In this document: in pieces, positions 41,391 through 49,641 of the stretch
Numbering within the stretch: the stretch's first letter is position 1
How the letters are laid out: each line of letters begins with the position of its first letter
Origin: Curtobacterium luteum
GTDB lineage: Bacteria; Actinomycetota; Actinomycetes; Actinomycetales; Microbacteriaceae
DNA: 64,000 nt
Direction of reading: 5' to 3'
Assembly (NCBI RefSeq): GCF_014646995.1
Contig: NZ_BMOI01000001.1
Coordinates: 335,018-399,017, forward strand
The notes under the pieces: model-generated
Seen by the model: only the letters and a program-made list of their open reading frames with translations
What the model was told of the DNA's origin: nothing
Databases searched by the model: none
Position numbers and translations under genes: made by a program

Positions 41391-42836
41391 ATGTCGCAGC
41401 AGCACAGCGAGCTCTCCGCGCAGCAGCAGCTCGAGGCCTACGGCTACAAGCAGGAGCTCAAGCGCTCCGTGTCCACCACCGACCTGCTCGTGTACGGGCT
41501 GGTCTTCATGGTGCCGATCGCCCCGTGGGCGATCTTCGGCACCGTCTACAACGCCTCCAGCGGCATGGTGCCGCTGGTCTACCTCGTCGGCCTGGTCGCG
41601 ATGATCTTCACCGCGCTGGCGTACGCGCAGATGGCGAAGTCGATCCCACTCGCCGGCAGCGTGTTCTCGTACGTCGGACGAGGTATCCACCCCACCGCGG
41701 GGTTCTTCGCCGGCTGGGCGATCCTCCTCGACTACCTGCTCGTCCCGACGCTCCTCTACGTGTTCGCGGCCGAGAGCATGGTCGGGATCTTCCCCGGCTC
41801 GCCACGGTGGCTCTGGGCCCTGCTGTTCGTCGCGGTCAACACCGTGATCAACCTGCTCGGTGTCTCGTCCCTGAAGGTCGCGAACCGGGTGTTCCTGCTG
41901 ATCGAGCTCGTGTTCGTGGCGATCTTCGTCGTGATCGCGATCGTGGCACTGACCGGCGGCACCGTCCCCGGCGCGTCCTTCTCGACGGACCAGGTGTGGG
42001 ACCCCGCGAAGGTGTCGGCGCCGCTCATCGCGTCCGCGCTGTCGATCGCGGTGCTGAGCTTCCTCGGGTTCGACGGGATCTCCACGCTCTCCGAGGAGTC
42101 GACCGGTCGCCGCGGAGGTGCGGGCACCGCGATGATCCTCGCGCTCGTCATCGTCGCGTTCCTCTTCGTCGTGCAGACCTGGCTCGCGTCCGCGCTGGCA
42201 GCCGGCCGTGACGCCTTCCCGGACAGCGAGGTGGGGAACGCGTTCTTCACCGTGGTCCAGCAGGCGTCCTCGAGCGGGTGGGCCACGGCCTTCTTCGCGG
42301 TCAACGTCCTGGCGGTCGGGATCGCGAACGCGATGGCGGCGCAGGCCGCCACGAGCCGTCTCCTGTTCTCGATGAGCCGCGACCGGCAGCTCCCGGCGTT
42401 CCTGCACCGTCTGAACCGTCGACAGGTGCCCGCCGCGGCCATCATCGTCGTGTCGGTCCTGTCCGCGATCCTGGTGCTCTTCTTCGTGGGGCAGATCGAC
42501 ACCATCTCGTCCCTCGTGAACTTCGGTGCCCTCTTCGGCTTCATGCTCCTGCACGTCTCGGTGTTCGTGCACCACGTCGTCCGGGGGAAGTCGCGGAACT
42601 GGCTGCTCCACCTCGTCGTGCCGCTCATCGGCTTCCTGATCATCGGCTACGTGCTCCTGAACGCCGCCGTCGAGGCCAAGGTCGGCGGCGTCGTCTGGCT
42701 CGTGGTCGGTGCGGGCGTGTTCCTGTACTACCGGTCGACCGGCCGCTCGACGGAGGTCGGGTCGGAGGAACCGGGCACACTGGGCGAGGGGTCCGTCGGT
42801 GACCCCGCCACCACCACGGAGAAGGGCCAGCGATGA
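41391..42836 (+). CDS. APC-family amino acid permease
   Basis: 481 residues, about 12 hydrophobic segments. LLVYGLVFMVPIAPWAIFGTVYNASSGMVPLVYLVG near residue 25 matches the conserved first helix of APC amino-acid/amine permeases; SIPLAGSVFSYVGRGIHPTAGFFAGW and FLGFDGISTLSEES follow. Substrate not resolvable; relatives import amino acids or amines by proton symport. Stop overlaps the next start (ATGA), so it is coupled to the amidase-family gene. Confidence 0.9.
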   Translation: MSQQHSELSAQQQLEAYGYKQELKRSVSTTDLLVYGLVFMVPIAPWAIFGTVYNASSGMVPLVYLVGLVAMIFTALAYAQMAKSIPLAGSVFSYVGRGIHPTAGFFAGWAILLDYLLVPTLLYVFAAESMVGIFPGSPRWLWALLFVAVNTVINLLGVSSLKVANRVFLLIELVFVAIFVVIAIVALTGGTVPGASFSTDQVWDPAKVSAPLIASALSIAVLSFLGFDGISTLSEESTGRRGGAGTAMILALVIVAFLFVVQTWLASALAAGRDAFPDSEVGNAFFTVVQQASSSGWATAFFAVNVLAVGIANAMAAQAATSRLLFSMSRDRQLPAFLHRLNRRQVPAAAIIVVSVLSAILVLFFVGQIDTISSLVNFGALFGFMLLHVSVFVHHVVRGKSRNWLLHLVVPLIGFLIIGYVLLNAAVEAKVGGVVWLVVGAGVFLYYRSTGRSTEVGSEEPGTLGEGSVGDPATTTEKGQR

Positions 42837-43771
42837 CCACCCCCGACCACTTCCTGCCGAACACCCTCGGGCGTCCCGGCTTCTCCGCCGACCGGGAACC
42901 CGTGCTCCGGATCGCCCCGGGGACCGGCGAGACGATCGGCTTCGAGACCACCGACGCGGTCTACGCCGAGCTCGACGAGCACCACGACCTCGCGCAGCTG
43001 CAGGCACCGATCAACCCCGTCACCGGACCGGTCTGGGTCGAGGGCGCCGAGCCCGGCGACACCCTGGCGGTCCACATCCACGACATCGCGCTCACGACGC
43101 ACGGGTGGTCGGTGTCGCTGCCCGGGTCCGGCGCCCTCCAGCACGTCATGCCCGAGGGGGTCTTCGCGCGCCGCTGCCCCATCGAGGACGGCGTCGTGCA
43201 CGTCACCGACCGGCACGCGTTCCCTGTCCGGCCGATGATCGGGTGCATCGGCGTCGCGCCGGCGTCGGGGACGAACTCGACGATCATGCCCGCGACCGCC
43301 GAGGGCGGGAACATGGACGTCACCGAGGCCCGCCCCGGCTCGACGGTGTACCTGCCGGTCCGGGTGCCGGGCGCGTTGCTGTCGATCGGCGACATCCACG
43401 CGATCATGGCCGAGGGGGAGTCGTCGTTCGTCGCGATCGAGGCGCAGGGCACCGCGATCGTGTCCGTCGACCTGGTGCGGGGCGGTCGACCGCTCCGTGC
43501 GCCGCGCATCGAGACCGCCGACGACTGGCTCTTCGTCGGGCTCGGCGACCCGGTGCAGGAGAGCGTGCGGCTCGGGTACGAGGACGCGTTCGCGTTCCTG
43601 GTCGAGGACCACGGCTTCACCGCCGAGGACGCCTACGCCGTGCTCAGCGCGGTCGGCGACTCGAAGCTCGGCGGTCCGACGGGTTCCAGCACACCGGACC
43701 CGCTGCACCCGTTCGCCGCGGTCGGCGCGGTGACGCTGCACCGCGTCCCGAAGGCCGTCCTCACCGCCTGA
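42833..43771 (+). CDS. Acetamidase/formamidase family protein
   Basis: 312 residues. FmdA/AmdA-family enzymes hydrolyse short amides to acid and ammonia. Recognised by PVTGPVWVEGAEPGDTLAVHI, RPMIGCIGVAPASGT, TAEGGNMDV, GALLSIGDIHAIMAEGE and the following FVAIE. Together with the S33 hydrolase and the permease it suggests uptake and breakdown of an amide or amino-acid amide with release of ammonia. Close to the normal length for the shorter bacterial type. Confidence 0.9.
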   Translation: MTTPDHFLPNTLGRPGFSADREPVLRIAPGTGETIGFETTDAVYAELDEHHDLAQLQAPINPVTGPVWVEGAEPGDTLAVHIHDIALTTHGWSVSLPGSGALQHVMPEGVFARRCPIEDGVVHVTDRHAFPVRPMIGCIGVAPASGTNSTIMPATAEGGNMDVTEARPGSTVYLPVRVPGALLSIGDIHAIMAEGESSFVAIEAQGTAIVSVDLVRGGRPLRAPRIETADDWLFVGLGDPVQESVRLGYEDAFAFLVEDHGFTAEDAYAVLSAVGDSKLGGPTGSSTPDPLHPFAAVGAVTLHRVPKAVLTA

Positions 43772-43799
43772 CGCGGCCGGCGCCGGCGCCCGAGTTCGC

Positions 43800-44438
43800 T
43801 CAGCCGCGCAGGCCCAGTGGCGCCAGCACGGCGGACAGGTCGCGGTCGACCACGGCCAGGTCGGCCTCGGCCCGCACCCGCGGCTTCGCGTCGAACGCGA
43901 CGGAGAGCGCGGCGACCCGCATCATCTCGAGGTCGTTCGCGCCGTCGCCGACCGCCACGGTCCGCGACGGGTCGACGCCGTCCGCCTCCGCCCACTCGCG
44001 CAGCGCGGCGGCCTTCGCTGCCGCGTCGACGACCTCGCCGAGGACCCGCCCGGTGAGCACCCCGTCGACGACCTCGAGCCGGTTCGCCCGGCAGTGGTCG
44101 AGCCCGAGGCGGGTGGCGAAGGGGTCGAGCACCTCGTGGAACCCGCCCGACACCACCGCGACGGAGCCGCCGGCGGCGTGCACGCCGCGGACCAGGTCCG
44201 CAGCGCCCTGCGTCACGCGGACCGCCTCCTGCGCGGTGCGGAAGACGTCGTCCTGGAGGCCCGCCAGGGTCGCGACACGCTCCCGGAGGCTCTCCGCGAA
44301 GTCGATCTCCCCGCGCATGGCGCGCTCCGTGATCGCCGCGACCTGTGGTCGGGTCCCCGCCGCGTCGGCGAGGAGTTCGATCACCTCGTCCTCGAGGAGG
44401 GTGGAATCGGCATCGAGGACGACGAGGAAGCGGGGCAC
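43800..44438 (-). CDS. serB: Phosphoserine phosphatase
   Basis: 212 residues, HAD superfamily. Last step of serine synthesis. Motif I LDADSTLL, with the nucleophile Asp; the SerB-specific cap segment; motif II VVSGGFHEVLDPFA; and motif III/IV VAVGDGANDLEMMRVA. It lacks the N-terminal ACT domains of mycobacterial SerB2 and is thus the short form. GTG start 44438 has a -10 hexamer TACCGT 6 nt upstream, indicating a leaderless transcript. Convergent with the amidase-family gene. Confidence 0.93.
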   Translation of the reverse strand: MPRFLVVLDADSTLLEDEVIELLADAAGTRPQVAAITERAMRGEIDFAESLRERVATLAGLQDDVFRTAQEAVRVTQGAADLVRGVHAAGGSVAVVSGGFHEVLDPFATRLGLDHCRANRLEVVDGVLTGRVLGEVVDAAAKAAALREWAEADGVDPSRTVAVGDGANDLEMMRVAALSVAFDAKPRVRAEADLAVVDRDLSAVLAPLGLRG

Positions 44439-44444
44439 GGACCA

Positions 44445-44450
44445 ACGGTA
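44445..44450 (-). promoter_or_regulatory. -10 element of serB, leaderless
   Basis: TACCGT on the minus strand, 6 nt before the GTG start. Same hexamer as at uvrB and the sirtuin gene. Confidence 0.6.
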
Positions 44451-44459
44451 CCGACAGAC

Positions 44460-44497
44460 GGAGGCACGGCTGCGTCCGTGACGCGAGCCGTGCCTCC
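44460..44497 (-). terminator. GGAGGC-family hairpin after glgC
   Basis: GGAGGCACGGCT (44460-44471) and AGCCGTGCCTCC (44486-44497), 12-bp perfect stem with a 14-nt loop, 23 nt after the glgC stop on the minus strand. Confidence 0.75.
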
Positions 44498-44520
44498 AGG
44501 CCGTCCTCGGTGGTCCGCGG

Positions 44521-45762
44521 TCAGGCGTCGACCTTGACGCCCTTGCCGACCACCGTGATCCCGGACTCGGTGACCGTGAAGCCACGGGCCTCGTCGGCCT
44601 CGCGGTCGACACCGACCTGGGCGCCCGGCGCGATGACCACGTCCTTGTCGAGGATGGCGCGGTTGACCGTCGCGCCGGCGCCGATCGCCGCGCGCTCGAA
44701 CACGATCGAGTCGAGCACCTTCGCACCCGAGTCGATGCTGCACCACGGGCCGATCATGCTGCGTTCGACCTGCGCACCCGACACCAGGCACCCGAGCGAG
44801 ACGAGCGAGTCGACCGTGGAGCCGGTGTTCCCGTTCGCGTCGCGGACGAACTTCGCCGGGGGCAGGTTCGTCTGCTGGTTGAAGATCGGCCAGTCCTGGT
44901 TGTACAGGTTGAACACCGGCACCGGGGCGATGAGGTCCATGTGGGCGTCGAAGAACGAGTCGATCGTGCCCACGTCGCGCCAGTAGTACCGGTCGCGCTC
45001 GTTCGAGCCGGGGACGTCGTTGCGCTGCAGGTCGTAGACGCCGGCGTCACCGCGCGCCACGAAGTCAGGCACGATGTCGCCGCCCATGTCGTGGTTCGAC
45101 GTCTCGATCTGCCCGTCGCGGAGGACCGCGTCCACCAGGGCGTCCGCGTCGAAGACGTAGTTGCCCATCGACGCGAGGATCTCGCCGGGGGAGTCCGCGA
45201 GGCCGACCGCGTCCTTGGGCTTCTCGAGGAGCGCCTCGATCTTCGTCGGGTCGTCGTCGGCGACCTGGATCACGCCGAACTGGTCGGCGAGGCCGATGGG
45301 CTGGCGGATCGCGGCGACCGTGGCACTGCGGCCGGACGCGATGTGCGCCTCCACCATCTGGTGGAAGTCCATCCGGTAGACGTGGTCGGCGCCCACCACG
45401 ACGACGATGTCCGGGCGCTCGTCGCGGAGGAGGTTGAGGGACTGCAGGATCGCGTCGGCCGAACCGGCGAACCAGCGCTTGCCGAGTCGCTGCTGGGCGG
45501 GAACGGACGCCACGTAGGAGCCGAGCAGGCCCTCCATGCGCCACGTCTCGGCGACGTGCCGGTCGAGACTGTGGGACTTGTACTGCGTCAGCACGACGAT
45601 CTTCTGCAGCCCGGAGTTCACGAGGTTCGACAGCGCGAAGTCGATGAGCCGGAAGTTGCCGCCGAACGGGACTGCTGGTTTCGCACGGTCCGCCGTGAGC
45701 GGCATGAGGCGTTTGCCCTCCCCGCCGGCGAGGACGATGCCGAAGACCTTCTTTGGTGCCAT
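44521..45762 (-). CDS. glgC: Glucose-1-phosphate adenylyltransferase
   Basis: 413 residues. Makes ADP-glucose from glucose-1-phosphate and ATP, the committed step of glycogen synthesis. Seen: [26 protein letters not shown] (nucleotide-binding and regulatory region), [30 protein letters not shown], and the C-terminal left-handed beta-helix. ATG 45762 is chosen since TACTGT lies 7 nt upstream and homologues begin [14 protein letters not shown]. Divergent from glgA with 47 bp between the starts. Confidence 0.95.
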   Translation of the reverse strand: MAPKKVFGIVLAGGEGKRLMPLTADRAKPAVPFGGNFRLIDFALSNLVNSGLQKIVVLTQYKSHSLDRHVAETWRMEGLLGSYVASVPAQQRLGKRWFAGSADAILQSLNLLRDERPDIVVVVGADHVYRMDFHQMVEAHIASGRSATVAAIRQPIGLADQFGVIQVADDDPTKIEALLEKPKDAVGLADSPGEILASMGNYVFDADALVDAVLRDGQIETSNHDMGGDIVPDFVARGDAGVYDLQRNDVPGSNERDRYYWRDVGTIDSFFDAHMDLIAPVPVFNLYNQDWPIFNQQTNLPPAKFVRDANGNTGSTVDSLVSLGCLVSGAQVERSMIGPWCSIDSGAKVLDSIVFERAAIGAGATVNRAILDKDVVIAPGAQVGVDREADEARGFTVTESGITVVGKGVKVDA

Positions 45763-45769
45763 ACCGCTC

Positions 45770-45775
45770 ACAGTA
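45770..45775 (-). promoter_or_regulatory. -10 element of glgC, leaderless
   Basis: TACTGT on the minus strand, 7 nt before the glgC ATG. Confidence 0.55.
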
Positions 45776-45797
45776 TGCGTCCGGACCGGTGAACGGT

Positions 45798-45803
45798 TAC
45801 GTT
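45798..45803 (+). promoter_or_regulatory. -10 element of glgA, leaderless
   Basis: TACGTT on the plus strand, 6 nt before the glgA GTG. Only 22 bp separate it from the opposed glgC -10. Confidence 0.55.
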
Positions 45804-45809
45804 GAACCC

Positions 45810-47006
45810 GTGCGAGTCGATCTGTTGACCAGGGAATACCCACCAGAGGTGTACGGCGGGGCGGGCGTCCACGTCGCCGAGCTCACCGCAGCGCTGCGGT
45901 CGGGCACGGACACCGAGGTGCGGGTCCGCGCCTTCGGGGCGTTCCGGGACGAGGCCGACGTCTGGGCCTACCGGACGCCGGACGCGCTCGGCCAGGCCAA
46001 CGGCGCGCTGCAGGCGCTCGGGACCGACGTCGCGATCGCGGCGGACGTCGAGGGCGCCGACCTCGTGCACTCGCACACCTGGTACGCGAACGCGGCCGGT
46101 CGGATCGCGCAGCTGACGTACGACATCCCCCACGTCGTCACCGCGCACAGCCTCGAGCCCCTGCGCCCCTGGAAGGCCGAGCAGCTCGGCGGCGGGTACC
46201 GTCTGTCGAGCTGGATGGAACGCGAGGCGTTCGAGCGTGCCGACCGCGTCATCGCGGTCTCGAAGGCCATGCGGGCGGACATCCTCCGCTCCTACCCGTC
46301 GATCGACCCCTCCCGGGTGCAGGTCGTCTACAACGGCATCGACATCGACGCGTGGAAGCCCACCGTCGACGAGGACGCGGTCCGCTCGCTCGGGATCGAC
46401 CCGACGCGGCGCAGCGTCGTGTTCGTCGGCCGGATCACGCGCCAGAAGGGTCTGCCGTACCTCCTCCGCGCGGTGGCCTCGCTCCCGTCGGACGTGCAGA
46501 TCGTCCTGTGCGCCGGCGCGCCGGACACGCCGGAGATCATGGCCGAGGTCACGGCGCTCGTGGAGTCGCTCCGCGCCGAGCGTGACGGCGTCGTCTGGAT
46601 CGACCGCATGCTCGCCCACGAGGAGATCGTGAACGTGCTGTCGTCCGGCACGGTGTTCGTCTGCCCCTCGATCTACGAGCCGCTCGGCATCGTCAACCTC
46701 GAGGCCATGGCGTGCGGCATCCCCGTGGTCGGCACCGGTACCGGCGGCATCCCCGAGGTCGTCGCGGACGGGCTGACCGGCCGGATCGTGCCGATCGACC
46801 AGGCCCAGGACGGCACCGGGACACCGACCGACCCGGACCGCTACGTCGCCGACCTCGCCGCCACCCTGAACGAGGTGCTGGAGGACGAAGGGCTCGCGAA
46901 GCTGATGGGCCGCGCGGGACGGCTCCGTGTCGAGACCGAGTTCACGTGGGACGCCATCGCCCACCGGACCCGTGCCGTGTACGACGAGGTGCTCGCCGGG
47001 CGCTGA
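45810..47006 (+). CDS. glgA: Glycogen synthase, actinobacterial GT4 type (GlgA/GlgM)
   Basis: 398-residue GT4 glycosyltransferase. [24 protein letters not shown] at the N-terminus, [20 protein letters not shown], and the EX7E region [19 protein letters not shown]. This short type is the one that in mycobacteria makes maltose-1-phosphate from ADP-glucose and glucose-1-phosphate (GlgM) and is also divergent from glgC there. Function here may therefore be GlgM rather than chain elongation. GTG start with a -10 6 nt upstream. Confidence 0.92.
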   Translation: MRVDLLTREYPPEVYGGAGVHVAELTAALRSGTDTEVRVRAFGAFRDEADVWAYRTPDALGQANGALQALGTDVAIAADVEGADLVHSHTWYANAAGRIAQLTYDIPHVVTAHSLEPLRPWKAEQLGGGYRLSSWMEREAFERADRVIAVSKAMRADILRSYPSIDPSRVQVVYNGIDIDAWKPTVDEDAVRSLGIDPTRRSVVFVGRITRQKGLPYLLRAVASLPSDVQIVLCAGAPDTPEIMAEVTALVESLRAERDGVVWIDRMLAHEEIVNVLSSGTVFVCPSIYEPLGIVNLEAMACGIPVVGTGTGGIPEVVADGLTGRIVPIDQAQDGTGTPTDPDRYVADLAATLNEVLEDEGLAKLMGRAGRLRVETEFTWDAIAHRTRAVYDEVLAGR

Positions 47007-47069
47007 CGCGGCCTCGTCCGTGGCGCGCGTCGACCGGTGTCGCGCCACGGACGCCCCGGTCCGACCCCG

Positions 47070-47075
47070 TAGGCT
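47070..47075 (+). promoter_or_regulatory. -10 element of the ABC ATPase gene, leaderless
   Basis: TAGGCT, 6 nt before the ATG at 47082. Confidence 0.55.
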
Positions 47076-47081
47076 GGGGGC

Positions 47082-47864
47082 ATGCCCTCGGTCGTGCGCT
47101 TGTCAGACGTCTCCGTGGTCCGCAACGGGGCCACCATCCTCGACTCCGTCTCGTGGGAGGTGCAGGACGACGAGCGCTGGGTCGTGCTCGGCGCGAACGG
47201 TGCCGGCAAGACGACGCTGCTGCAGATCGCCGGCGCGCAGACCTTCCCGACCTCGGGGTCGGTGCACGTCCTCGACACCGAGCTCGGGACCGCCGACCTC
47301 GCCGAGCTCCGTCCCCGCATCGGCTTCGCCTCGACGGCCCTGGCCCGACGGATCCCGTTCACGGAGACCGTCCTCGACGTCGTGCTGACCGCGGCCTACT
47401 CGGTCACCGGTCGGTGGAACGAGGAGTACGAGGAACTCGACGTCCGTCGTGCGCAGCGCGTGCTCGACGAGTGGGGCCTCGCGGCCTTCACCGAGCGGAC
47501 CTTCGGGGAGCTCAGCGACGGTGAGCAGAAGCGCGTCCAGATCGCCCGCGCGGTGATGACCGACCCCGAGGTGCTCTTCCTGGACGAGCCGGCGGCCTCG
47601 CTCGACCTCGGCGCACGCGAGAGCCTCGTGCGGACGCTCGGCGGGTACGCCCAGAGCCCCGACTCGCCGGCGATCGTCATCGTGACGCACCACGTGGAGG
47701 AGATCCCCGTGGGCTTCACGCACGCGCTCGTCCTCACCGACGGGCACGTGCAGGCCGCGGGTCCGATCGACGAGGTCCTGACGAACGAGACCCTCACGCA
47801 GGCGTTCGGCGTCGACCTCGTCGTGACCAAGGACGACGGCCGCTGGAGCGCCCGCGCGTCGTAG
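47082..47864 (+). CDS. Stand-alone ABC transporter ATP-binding protein
   Basis: 260 residues, one ABC domain: Walker [10 protein letters not shown] near residue 39, signature [14 protein letters not shown], Walker [13 protein letters not shown] and the switch [11 protein letters not shown]. The signature has Ser-Asp-Gly rather than Ser-Gly-Gly. Similar to YlmA/ModF-type ATPases encoded without a permease. No membrane partner is nearby, so the transported substrate, if any, is unknown. Confidence 0.85.
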   Translation: MPSVVRLSDVSVVRNGATILDSVSWEVQDDERWVVLGANGAGKTTLLQIAGAQTFPTSGSVHVLDTELGTADLAELRPRIGFASTALARRIPFTETVLDVVLTAAYSVTGRWNEEYEELDVRRAQRVLDEWGLAAFTERTFGELSDGEQKRVQIARAVMTDPEVLFLDEPAASLDLGARESLVRTLGGYAQSPDSPAIVIVTHHVEEIPVGFTHALVLTDGHVQAAGPIDEVLTNETLTQAFGVDLVVTKDDGRWSARAS

Positions 47865-47885
47865 CGGCTCGCCGGGCCGATCTGG

Positions 47886-47891
47886 TAACGT
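47886..47891 (+). promoter_or_regulatory. Candidate -10 for bL31B
   Basis: TAACGT, giving a ~80-nt leader before the rpmE2 ATG. No Zur-like palindrome is apparent. Confidence 0.35.
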
Positions 47892-47976
47892 GGACGGCTG
47901 GCGCACGCCGACGACTTCCCGCGCGGTGCTCACTCGAGCGCAGCGCAGTCCGACCATCTGCAACCGAGGAATCTCC

Positions 47977-48225
47977 ATGAAGACCGACACCCACCCCGAG
48001 TACAACGCCATCGTCTTCCGCGACCTGGCCTCCGGTGAGACGTTCCTGACGCGTTCGACCGCGACCAGCGACAAGACCATCGAGCTCGACGGTGCGACCT
48101 ACCCGGTCATCGACGTCGAGATCTCGTCCGCGTCGCACCCGTTCTACACGGGCAAGCAGCGCATCCTCGACTCGGCCGGCCGCGTCGAGAAGTTCAACCA
48201 GCGCTTCAAGGGCTTCTCCAAGTAA
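47977..48225 (+). CDS. rpmE2: Ribosomal protein bL31, type B
   Basis: 82 residues. [28 protein letters not shown] and [24 protein letters not shown] are the type B bL31 pattern; it lacks the CxxC zinc motif of type A, as expected for the zinc-independent form. ATG 47977 with GAGGA 6 nt upstream. Followed by a strong hairpin. Confidence 0.96.
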   Translation: MKTDTHPEYNAIVFRDLASGETFLTRSTATSDKTIELDGATYPVIDVEISSASHPFYTGKQRILDSAGRVEKFNQRFKGFSK

Positions 48226-48243
48226 GCAGCCTCGCGTTCCGCG

Positions 48244-48275
48244 ACGGGCGGTCCTCCTCCGGGAGGGCCGCCCGT
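48244..48275 (+). terminator. Hairpin terminator after rpmE2
   Basis: 14-bp stem ACGGGCGG-T-CCTCC with its complement (48244-48257, 48262-48275, one G-U pair), 19 nt after the stop. Confidence 0.75.
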
Positions 48276-48299
48276 TCGGCGTTCCCGGGGTGGGCGCGC

Positions 48300-48389
48300 G
48301 GTCGGGTGCACGGGTGCCTGGTCGGGTGCACGGATCGGCAGTCGGGACGCGGTGCAGTTCGTCAGCCGGGTTGCGGTGCAGTTCGTCAG
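48300..48389. repeat. Two pairs of short direct repeats
   Basis: GGTCGGGTGCACGG at 48300-48313 and 48320-48333 (20-bp period); GCGGTGCAGTTCGTCAG at 48349-48365 and 48373-48389 (24-bp period). Convergent rpmE2/exonuclease gap. Confidence 0.75.
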
Positions 48390-48390
48390 T

Positions 48391-48450
48391 GCACAACCGG
48401 AGTCGTCCCGCACCACGGCGATCCGTGGTGCGGGACGACTTCGATTGTGC
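48391..48450. repeat. Large hairpin with 18-bp perfect stem
   Basis: AGTCGTCCCGCACCACGG (48401-48418) pairs perfectly with 48423-48440 around loop CGAT; outer GCACAACCG/CGATTGTGC arms (48391-48399, 48442-48450) extend it with one mismatch. The rest of 48451-48541 shows nothing recognisable. Confidence 0.8.
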
Positions 48451-48541
48451 GAGCACGCACCGGCGGCGGTCGCGTGGCGCACCAGCGGCCGACGGGCAGG
48501 AGAACGGAGCCACCCGACCGCCGCAGCGCGCGACGCCGGCC

Positions 48542-49303
48542 CTACGAGCCGTTGCGGTGCGGCCAGCGACCGTCGGCGGTGAACGACGGGTCGCGCTTCG
48601 TGCGCATGTACTCCTGGAACGACGCGGCCTGATCGGCGCACCAGCCGACCTGCTTGCGGTGCAGCTCTTCGGCGGAGACGCCGAGCTCGTCCGGGTACTT
48701 CGCGGCGATCGCCTGTGCCACGCGGCCGGCAGCGATCGCGTCCGCCCCGGCGTCGTGCGCGTCCGACAGCGTCACGCCGTACAGCTCCGAAGCGGCCTCG
48801 AGCGTGCGCTTGCCCTTGCGGTACGTGTCGAGGGCCTTGTCGATCACCAGCGGGTCGACGACGTTGCCGATCACGGGGGAGGCCAGGCCGTGACGCTTGG
48901 CTTCCCGGTCGAGGACGGTCAGGTCGTACGGGGCGTTGTAGATCACGAGCGGGATGCCGCGGGCGAAGACGGCCTCGACCGCGGCGATGACCTCGGCCAC
49001 GACCTCTCCGGCGGGACGCCCCTCGGCCTGTGCGCGCTCGGTGGTGTAGCCGTGCACGGCCGCGGCACCCTCGGGGATGGCGATGCCGGGGTCGGCGATC
49101 CAGGCACCCTCGACGATGGATCGGCCGGTCATGTCGATGAGGCCGACGTGCGCGGTGACGATCCGGGCGGTCTCGACGTCGACGCCGGTGGTCTCGAGGT
49201 CGAAGACGCCGAGGGCGTGCCACCACGGCCGGCCCGAGAGGTCCTGCGGCACCGGTGCCGGAGGTACGTCGGTCGCCACTGCGGTCGCGGGGGAGTACGT
49301 CAC
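48542..49303 (-). CDS. DEDDh 3'-5' exonuclease (DNA polymerase III epsilon-like)
   Basis: 253 residues. Exonuclease motif I GVFDLETTGVD near residue 33, motif II YNAPYDLTVL, motif III HDAGADA with the catalytic His and Asp. It has a Pro/Ala N-terminal extension and a C-terminal ~50-residue region (EELHRKQVGWCADQAASFQEYM). Common in actinobacteria as a free-standing proofreading-type exonuclease; whether it works with polymerase III, RNA or repair is unknown. GTG 49303, leaderless by its -10. Confidence 0.88.
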   Translation of the reverse strand: MTYSPATAVATDVPPAPVPQDLSGRPWWHALGVFDLETTGVDVETARIVTAHVGLIDMTGRSIVEGAWIADPGIAIPEGAAAVHGYTTERAQAEGRPAGEVVAEVIAAVEAVFARGIPLVIYNAPYDLTVLDREAKRHGLASPVIGNVVDPLVIDKALDTYRKGKRTLEAASELYGVTLSDAHDAGADAIAAGRVAQAIAAKYPDELGVSAEELHRKQVGWCADQAASFQEYMRTKRDPSFTADGRWPHRNGS

Positions 49304-49309
49304 CCGGCC

Positions 49310-49315
49310 AGGCTA
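49310..49315 (-). promoter_or_regulatory. -10 element of the exonuclease gene, leaderless
   Basis: TAGCCT on the minus strand, 6 nt before the GTG at 49303. Confidence 0.6.
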
Positions 49316-49334
49316 ACGGGACGCACCGACACCC

Positions 49335-49395
49335 ACGACGCGACCCGCCTGGCGGGGAAGCCGACCGCCCGCACGACGCGACCCGCCTGGCGGGG
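49335..49395. repeat. 23-bp direct repeat, 38-bp period
   Basis: The same 23-bp sequence, beginning ACGACGCGACCCGCC, occurs at 49335-49357 and 49373-49395 in the treS/exonuclease gap. Confidence 0.85.
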
Positions 49396-49424
49396 CCGGG
49401 CCGGGCCTCCAGGCCGGGTCGCAC

Positions 49425-49507
49425 GGTGCGAGGGACAGCCCGATGGTGCGAGGTTGCACGCGGCGTGCGACGTGAAGCACCTCGCACCGTGCCGGGAACC
49501 TCGCACC
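49425..49507. repeat. GGTGCGAGG/CCTCGCACC element
   Basis: GGTGCGAGG at 49425 and 49445, and CCTCGCACC at 49480 and 49499. The part 49445-49507 is 63 nt bounded by the perfect 11-bp inverted repeat GGTGCGAGGTT/AACCTCGCACC; an equal-sized relative lies at 57161-57223. Remaining bases to 49641 are GC-rich CGCGACCGACC iterations with no gene. Confidence 0.8.
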
Positions 49508-49641
49508 ACGGCGCGACCGACCCGCTCGCGACCGACCCGGGCGCGAGGGACCGGCCCACGGCGCGACCGACCGGCCCGGGCGCAACCGGCCCGGGCGCGA
49601 CCGACCGGCGGCCCCGCACGGTGCGAGCCGCCCGCCCGCCC

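Noticed and set aside
48226-48541. Small ORFs in the rpmE2-exonuclease gap
   Set aside because: They run through hairpins and direct repeats, lack ribosome sites and do not resemble any protein family.
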